Below are positions 34,423-38,893 of a stretch of 38,893 nucleotides of DNA, piece after piece. The notes under the pieces are model-generated. The model was not told the DNA's origin. It ran no database searches and saw only the letters and a program-made list of their open reading frames with translations. The stretch is from the NCBI GenBank assembly GCA_016742125.1, contig JACVCM010000019.1:1-38893 (forward strand). Reading direction: 5' to 3'. The stretch comes from Sphingomonadaceae bacterium (lineage in GTDB: Bacteria; Pseudomonadota; Alphaproteobacteria; Sphingomonadales; Sphingomonadaceae). Positions within the stretch are counted from its first letter, which is position 1, and every line of letters begins with the position of its first letter. The position numbers and the translations under genes were made by a program.

Positions 34423-35031
34423 ATGTTCACCGGCATCATTACCGACATCGGCACGATCAGGTCCGCAGATCGGCGCGGCGACCTGCGCCTCATCATCGAT
34501 TGCGCCTATGACATGGAAAGCGTGGCGATAGGCGCATCGATCGCCTGCTCGGGCGTGTGTCTGACGGTCGTCGAAAAGGCCGACGGCTGGTTTGCCGTGG
34601 ACGTCTCGGCAGAGACCGTCGCCCGCACCGCACCAGGCATGTGGACCGAAGGCACGAAGCTGAATCTGGAACGGGCGCTCAAGGTCGGCGACGAGTTGGG
34701 CGGTCATATCGTCACCGGCCATGTCGATGGCGTCGGGCATATCGTCGCGAGCGAGATGATTGGCGATAGCTGGAAGGTGACTGTTGCCGCGCCTGCCGGG
34801 CTGGCGCCCTATATTGCGGCCAAGGGCTCGATCACTGTCGATGGCGTGTCATTGACGGTTAACGAATTGTCTGACCAGCGCGACGGCACCGCGCATTTCA
34901 CGCTCAACATCATCCCGCATACTGCGGAAATGACAACGCTGGATAATCTAGCCATTGGGCGGCAGGTTAATCTGGAAATCGATGTCCTGGCCCGTTACCT
35001 CAAGCGCATGAAAGACCTTCGGTCGGCCTAA
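34423..35031 (+). CDS. ribE: Riboflavin synthase alpha subunit
   Basis: Dismutates two 6,7-dimethyl-8-ribityllumazines to riboflavin. 202 residues with the internal duplication of the family: first half MFTGIITDIGTI ... IACSGVCLTVV ... LNLERAL, second half GHIVTGHVDGVG ... GSITVDGVSLTVNE ... VNLEIDVLARYLKR. I chose the ATG at 34423 (MFTGII is the invariant start); the frame open to 34279 shadows ribD. Its TAA overlaps the eipA stop on the other strand in the bases CTAA. Confidence 0.97.
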   Translation: MFTGIITDIGTIRSADRRGDLRLIIDCAYDMESVAIGASIACSGVCLTVVEKADGWFAVDVSAETVARTAPGMWTEGTKLNLERALKVGDELGGHIVTGHVDGVGHIVASEMIGDSWKVTVAAPAGLAPYIAAKGSITVDGVSLTVNELSDQRDGTAHFTLNIIPHTAEMTTLDNLAIGRQVNLEIDVLARYLKRMKDLRSA

Positions 35032-35783
35032 AAGGGCAGCCAGCGCTGCTTTTTCGAGAATTTCATATAGCCGACATTGGCCCCGAGCCGCAGCCCGGCA
35101 CCTACGCGAATGGGGATCAGCACCACATCGCCGCGCCGCAGATAGCTGGCGTTGAAACCTCCGACCAGATAGGCGACACCTTCACCCGAAGGGTACCGCT
35201 TGTAGATATCTTCGGTGTCGTAGAGATTGTACACCAGCACGAAGGTGCTTCCGGCATTGGCACCGGCATCGAGGCCGATGGACGGGCCGGTCCAGTATAC
35301 CGGTCTCTGTCCCTCGACCTTGTGGTTGAGAGTGCCGGAACCATAACGCAATCCCACCACGAAAGCCCCGCCCCCTTCGCGGCCGACGATGTAACCATTG
35401 GGGCGTCCCTGTTTCTTGAGTATGTCCTCAATCAGCTTCCCAAGCCCCTGCGCACCCTTGCCAAACACTCCTTCGGCCGCCCCGATCAGGTCATCTTCCT
35501 GATAGGTATTCTGGTCGGAAGGGGTGACGGGAGCGGTCGTTGTAGTGCTCGTGGCTGCGGAAGTGCCTTCGGTGGGCACGCCGTCCTGGACAGTGACATT
35601 CTCTTCCGCTGGCGCTGGTGCAACCGGCGGCGGTGTCCCGAGGTCGGAATCGATCGCGTCGTTGGGATCGACAGAGGTGATTTGGGCGCTGCCGGGCGCA
35701 ACAGCAAATACCGCAAGGGCAATGACCAGCACCGCGCGCTTCCAATATGCCACGAATCCCTTTTTTTCAGCCATCCCGTGCAT
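35028..35783 (-). CDS. DUF1134 envelope protein, EipA-like
   Basis: A 251-residue exported protein. Signal peptide in residues ~1-34 (AVLVIALAVFAVAPGSAQ), a Pro/Thr-rich low-complexity stretch (~40-95), then the DUF1134 domain from ~98 (YQEDDLIGAAEGVFGKGAQG, YIVGREGGGAFVVGLRYGSG, AYLVGGFNASYLRRGDVVLI). The family includes Brucella EipA, a periplasmic protein needed for cell-envelope integrity. I chose the ATG at 35783, nine bases after GGGAG; ATGs at 35792 and 35774 are alternatives. Tail-to-tail with ribE. Confidence 0.88.
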   Translation of the reverse strand: MHGMAEKKGFVAYWKRAVLVIALAVFAVAPGSAQITSVDPNDAIDSDLGTPPPVAPAPAEENVTVQDGVPTEGTSAATSTTTTAPVTPSDQNTYQEDDLIGAAEGVFGKGAQGLGKLIEDILKKQGRPNGYIVGREGGGAFVVGLRYGSGTLNHKVEGQRPVYWTGPSIGLDAGANAGSTFVLVYNLYDTEDIYKRYPSGEGVAYLVGGFNASYLRRGDVVLIPIRVGAGLRLGANVGYMKFSKKQRWLPF

Positions 35784-35968
35784 GGCGCACATCTCCCATC
35801 ATCATGACGTCAAGCTTATGAATCATGCGGATGAGCGCACAATGAACGGGCGACCACCCGAGTCCTATTTGCGCCGGATGGAATCGGCGGCGCAGATTGG
35901 AGGTCGTTATCAATAACCGTTGCAGGCCGTGAAACCCGCCGCTATAGGCCGCCGATGCCAAGCGCACA

Positions 35969-36061
35969 GGAGACGTGGGTGAGTGGCTGAAACCAACGGT
36001 TTGCTAAACCGTCGTACTGGTAAATCCGGTACCGAGGGTTCGAATCCCTCCGTCTCCGCCA
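35969..36061 (+). tRNA. tRNA-Ser (GCU)
   Basis: Class II tRNA with long variable arm. Acceptor GGAGACG pairs with CGTCTCC, anticodon loop TTGCTAA with anticodon GCT inside a GGTTT/AAACC-type stem, variable arm GTACTGG/CCGGTAC-like, T-arm GGGTTCGAATCCC, and encoded CCA at 36059-36061. The tyrosine integrase gene begins 146 bases downstream, so its 3' end is the likely integration target. Confidence 0.97.
36032..36061. other. Candidate attachment site (tRNA-Ser 3' end)
   Basis: Tyrosine integrases beside tRNA genes usually recombine within the T-arm/acceptor part, which the element then restores. I see no second copy of GGTTCGAATCCCTCC in the remaining 2.8 kb, so the far att site must lie outside the window. 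The exact crossover cannot be fixed from one copy. Confidence 0.45.
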
Positions 36062-36177
36062 GTTGGCTGTTCCCATCCATCCCGAGATGACCAGCTGAAC
36101 CCGCAGAACCCTGCGGCTTAGCGGGTGATTCGGGTCCTGATTTGTCCTCACATATCCACGCCGGTGCGATTTTGAAC

Positions 36178-36196
36178 GTGGGAACATTTGTGGGAA
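36178..36196. repeat. Direct repeat before the integrase gene
   Basis: GTGGGAA occurs twice at 12-base distance (36178-36184 and 36190-36196), just before the integrase ATG, and an inverted TTCCCA lies near 36069. These could be arm-type integrase sites or autoregulatory sites; the words are short and chance is possible. The remainder of 36062-36206 holds no gene. Confidence 0.3.
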
Positions 36197-36206
36197 TATC
36201 AGAAAC

Positions 36207-37358
36207 ATGAGAAGACTATCTGCAAGCGCTGTGAAGACAGCGAAACAGCCGGGACGGGTGGGGGACGGCGACGGGCTGTTCCTGCTGGTGAAGGCAAGCG
36301 GTGCGAAGAGCTGGGTGTGCCGGGTGCAGCGACTGGGGCGAAGGCGCGACTTCGGACTGGGCAGTGCGAACACGGTCAGTTTGGCTGTTGCGCGCGAACG
36401 GGCGAGGGAGGTTAGGAGCTGGGTCGCGCTCGGTCTTGACCCTGTGTTTGAGCGAAGGAAGGCAAGAGGTATCCCGACCTTCAGGGAGGCAGCAGCCAAG
36501 GTGCTGGCAGCGCAGAAGAAGGGCTGGCGCAATGCGAAGCATCAAGACCAGTGGCTTAGCACCCTTGAAGCTTATGCCTTCCCCTATATCGGTAGTGTAA
36601 CCGTCGACGAGATTAGCGGGCCGATGATCCGTGATCTGTTGGCTCCGATCTGGCTCACAAAGCCCGAAACGGCGCGGCGGGTGCGCCAGCGGGTGGGAAC
36701 CATCCTCGACTGGGCTTATGCCTCTGGCTACCGGACCAGCGAAGCGCCAATGCGCGCTGTGACCAAAGGCTTACCAAAACAGCCCAGGAAGGACGGCCAT
36801 TTTGCCGCCATGCCCTATGACCGCGTTGCGGGCTTTATGGTCCGACTGCGCTCCAAAGCCTCGTTCAGCCGTCTGGCGCTCGAGTTTCTTATCCTGACCG
36901 CCGCGCGCTCTGGCGAAGTTCGAGGTGCGGCATGGAAGGAGATCGACATCGAGGCTGCGACCTGGACCATAGCCGCGGCCCGCATGAAGGGGGGCCGCGA
37001 ACATGTCGTGCCGCTGTCCAGTTCGGCACTCGCGCTGCTTAGGCGCTGCGCCGAGCTCAAGCAAGTTGGCACCGATCTCGTCTTTCCCGGCGCAAAGATC
37101 GGCCAGCCCTTGTCGGACATGACCCTCTCCAAGCTCATGAAGGAGATGGGTGAGCCTTACACGGTGCACGGCTTCCGCTCGGCGTTCAGGGATTGGGTAT
37201 CCGAAGAGACCGACTATCCGGGTGAAATCGCCGAAGCAGCACTCGCCCATGCCATCCCCAACAAGACCGAGGCGGCCTACCGGCGCGGCAAGCTGCTTGT
37301 CAAAAGGCGCAGCCTGATGGCCGACTGGGCAGGCTATTGCGTGGAAGCGAAGACGTGA
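36207..37358 (+). CDS. Tyrosine-type site-specific integrase
   Basis: A 383-residue phage/island integrase of the P4 type. N-terminal arm-binding DUF4102-like domain (~1-85, LSASAVKTAKQPGRVGDGDG, GSGAKSWVCRVQ-type), core-binding domain (~90-185), and catalytic domain with Arg234 (TAARSGEVRG), His321 and Arg324 (VHGFRSAFRDW), His348 and Tyr358 (NKTEAAYRRG). All catalytic residues are present, so it looks functional. It follows tRNA-Ser in the same direction and defines one end of an integrative element. Confidence 0.95.
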   Translation: MRRLSASAVKTAKQPGRVGDGDGLFLLVKASGAKSWVCRVQRLGRRRDFGLGSANTVSLAVARERAREVRSWVALGLDPVFERRKARGIPTFREAAAKVLAAQKKGWRNAKHQDQWLSTLEAYAFPYIGSVTVDEISGPMIRDLLAPIWLTKPETARRVRQRVGTILDWAYASGYRTSEAPMRAVTKGLPKQPRKDGHFAAMPYDRVAGFMVRLRSKASFSRLALEFLILTAARSGEVRGAAWKEIDIEAATWTIAAARMKGGREHVVPLSSSALALLRRCAELKQVGTDLVFPGAKIGQPLSDMTLSKLMKEMGEPYTVHGFRSAFRDWVSEETDYPGEIAEAALAHAIPNKTEAAYRRGKLLVKRRSLMADWAGYCVEAKT

Positions 37359-37480
37359 TCCCCCGTGCATCGACCGCAATGGCCGCAACAGCAGCTGCAA
37401 CCCTCAAAGCTACGACTGGGAAAGCACCGAGGTCAACACGGTGCAAAAGCATCCCCCCTTCTTGGTATGGACAGGATCGA

Positions 37481-37513
37481 CATTGCCGGTTTTGCGTGAG
37501 CGAACCGGCAATG
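37481..37513. repeat. Perfect 11-bp inverted repeat between int and MNT-HEPN
   Basis: CATTGCCGGTT (37481-37491) and AACCGGCAATG (37503-37513) around an 11-base loop. It lies 123 bases after the integrase stop and 91 before the next ATG. No T-run follows, so an operator for the MNT-HEPN gene or an element-specific site is as likely as a terminator. The rest of 37359-37603 contains no convincing gene. Confidence 0.6.
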
Positions 37514-37603
37514 CCAGCCGGTCCGCTTCGAAGCCGCACAGCACACAGGTGCTCCAATGTCCCTTGCCAAGCAGCAAGCAGCGCGACAGGAAGGGAGTGA
37601 GCC

Positions 37604-38527
37604 ATGCGCACCGATCTCGATCATCTCCCCTCCACGAAACAGCGCGAGCTGGAGCGGGTGCGTACGATCATCTTCGAAGAGTTTGAAGATGCGCTGGCCT
37701 TGGCCAAGCATGAATGGAAGAAGAAGGGACGCATCGAGAAGATCATCCTCTATGGCAGCTATGCAAGGGGCGGCTGGGTCGATGAACCGCACACCGCCAA
37801 AGGCTATCGCTCGGACTTCGACATCCTCATTATCGTCAATGACAAGCGGCTCACTGACAAGGTCGATTACTGGCTCAAGCTCGACAATCGGCTGATCCGT
37901 GAGCTTGCCATCGACAAGACGCTGAAGACCCCGGTCAACTTCATCGTCCACACGCTGCAGGAAGTGAATGACGGCCTCGCCCATGGCCGCTACTTCTTCA
38001 TGGATGTCGCGAAGGACGGCGTCGCGCTTTACGAAGCCGACGACCGACCGCTCCACACCCCCAAACCCAAGACGCCCAGCCAAGCGCTGGCTATGGCAAA
38101 GGAATATTTTGAGGAGTGGTTTCCGGCGGCCATGCGAAAATCGAAACTCTCGAACGACGCTTTGGACCAGCAGTTCAACAAAGAGGCAGCGTTCCTACTG
38201 CACCAAACGGCTGAGACGCTCTATCACTGCGTCCTGCTGGTCTGCACCTTCTACACTCCGCATGTGCACAATCTTGGTTTCCTGCGCACCCAGGCCGAGC
38301 GCATCGACATGCGGCTCGTCGATGCCTGGCCGCGCGAGCTACGCGCCGACAGAGCGAAGTTCGAGAAACTCAAGGAAGCCTATGTGAAAGCGCGCTACTC
38401 GAAGCATTACCGGATCAGCGCCGAAGAGCTCGAATGGCTCGGCCAATGCGTCGAGGAACTGGGCAGAGCAGTTCACGCAATCTGCAGCGAAAAGATCGCC
38501 GAACTTGAACGCCAGATGCAGCCCTAA
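37604..38527 (+). CDS. Fused nucleotidyltransferase (MNT) and HEPN domain protein
   Basis: A 307-residue cytoplasmic protein. N-terminal minimal nucleotidyltransferase: GSYARG at 51-56 and the metal pair Asp71/Asp73 in SDFDILI, separated by a short insert (WVDEPHTAKGY). C-terminal HEPN helical bundle from ~165 (FNKEAAFLLHQTAETLYHCV, ending with KARYSKHYRIS). In the two-gene HepT-MntA system an MNT enzyme AMPylates a HEPN RNase near its Rx4HxY motif; here both are in one chain and the nearest match is Arg264-x3-His268-Tyr. A GGAAGGGAG ribosome site precedes the ATG. Location behind an integrase suggests a toxin-antitoxin or defence-like cargo; RNase activity is not certain because the canonical spacing is missing. 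Confidence 0.88.
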   Translation: MRTDLDHLPSTKQRELERVRTIIFEEFEDALALAKHEWKKKGRIEKIILYGSYARGGWVDEPHTAKGYRSDFDILIIVNDKRLTDKVDYWLKLDNRLIRELAIDKTLKTPVNFIVHTLQEVNDGLAHGRYFFMDVAKDGVALYEADDRPLHTPKPKTPSQALAMAKEYFEEWFPAAMRKSKLSNDALDQQFNKEAAFLLHQTAETLYHCVLLVCTFYTPHVHNLGFLRTQAERIDMRLVDAWPRELRADRAKFEKLKEAYVKARYSKHYRISAEELEWLGQCVEELGRAVHAICSEKIAELERQMQP

Positions 38528-38530
38528 CCG

Positions 38531-38551
38531 CATGGGAACGGTGTTCCCGTG
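38531..38551 (+). terminator. Hairpin after the MNT-HEPN gene
   Basis: CATGGGAAC (38531-38539) pairs with GTTCCCGTG (38543-38551) around GGT, one G-T pair, three bases past the stop. No T-run follows; a weak terminator or 3' stabiliser. Confidence 0.45.
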
Positions 38552-38735
38552 ACAAGCCATTACCCTATCCGCGATACCGCCCACATCGTTATCGCACCCA
38601 GCACGAAGCAACATTCTCCAACGCTCAGCAGCCGCTTGCTCTGCATGCCTGCCGCCTGTGCGTCTGGCTGCAGGCGCGGCAACAGGCTCGGGCCGACGAC
38701 GGGTCGCATGAGCAAGCGGGTGCTCGAAGACGAAA

Positions 38736-38893
38736 ATGCAGATCGATCGCGGGGTTGAAGTCCGTCCGGAATGGTTTGACGTTCCAAGCCAAGAAAAGCA
38801 GGCGAGCCTTATCCGCTTCGCGGTCGGCGCATGCCCGGCAGATATTTTTTTCCGGAAGCCGGTGGCTCAGAACAATTTAACTCTGTCGAATAT
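38736..38893 (+). CDS. Unidentified ORF running off the window
   Basis: At least 52 codons, open to the last base, starting MQIDRGVEVRPEWFDVPSQE. Not recognised. A GAAGACGAAAA stretch lies before the ATG but is a poor ribosome site. The stretch 38552-38735 before it shows no gene or structure I can support. It may be the next cargo gene of the element, or chance. Confidence 0.3.
   Translation, partial: MQIDRGVEVRPEWFDVPSQEKQASLIRFAVGACPADIFFRKPVAQNNLTLSN

Noticed and set aside
37337..37600. 87-codon ORF between integrase and MNT-HEPN
   Set aside because: Starts inside the integrase gene, runs through the inverted repeat, and has no ribosome site or recognisable character.
1..38893. CRISPR array, insertion sequence or rRNA
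   Set aside because: No regularly spaced repeats, no transposase frame and no rRNA-like sequence were seen.

Overview
The window reads as a piece of a Sphingomonadaceae-type alphaproteobacterial chromosome (Sphingopyxis/Sphingorhabdus/Novosphingobium range; inferred from protein character, not from a database search). Pointers are two large TonB-dependent receptors, a flavin-dependent tryptophan halogenase beside one of them, a Zymomonas-like GH68 enzyme without signal peptide paired with a ROK fructokinase, an SLC45-like sugar MFS carrier, an EipA/DUF1134 protein, and a thioredoxin-TPR protein next to a LON-domain protein.

Layout. 1-3370 (+): 3' part of argB, yggT, folD, an NTF2-like lipoprotein and marC, tightly packed; the argB reading frame carries an in-frame TGA at the very edge of the window. 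3373-4916 (-): LON-domain protein and thioredoxin-TPR (CnoX-like). 5089-5163: tRNA-Gly(GCC). 5196-6311 (-): fatty acid desaturase. 6423-18695: a sugar-utilisation island of eight genes: GH68 fructosyltransferase/sucrase, ROK fructokinase, LacI-type repressor (opposite strand), MFS sugar carrier, TonB-dependent receptor, tryptophan-halogenase-like flavoprotein, TPR-2OG/Fe(II) oxygenase and GH42 beta-galactosidase. Three LacI-like palindromes lie in front of GH68, between lacI and MFS, and in front of the receptor, so the locus looks like one regulon for a fructosyl (and probably galactosyl) containing sugar: outer-membrane uptake, inner-membrane uptake, cleavage, fructose phosphorylation.

18692-23187: prfC, and a TetR repressor divergent from a second TonB-dependent receptor, with a perfect 9-bp inverted repeat laid over the receptor promoter. 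23223-30194 (-): pheT, pheS, rplT, rpmI, an AraC regulator, hisN-like phosphatase and prs. 30307-35031 (+): nadE, a REP-like inverted repeat, tonB, a small membrane protein, ribD, ribE. 35028-35783 (-): eipA. 35969-36061: tRNA-Ser(GCU). From the 3' end of this tRNA the content becomes accessory: a tyrosine integrase, a perfect 11-bp inverted repeat, a single-chain nucleotidyltransferase-HEPN protein (toxin/antitoxin- or defence-like) and an ORF running off the window. This is the left edge of an integrative element whose other end is not in the window.

Best candidates for something new are the halogenase/2OG-oxygenase pair embedded in a LacI-controlled fructoside/galactoside locus, and the fused MNT-HEPN protein next to an integrase. 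Functional statements rest on motifs read by eye; no database was searched.
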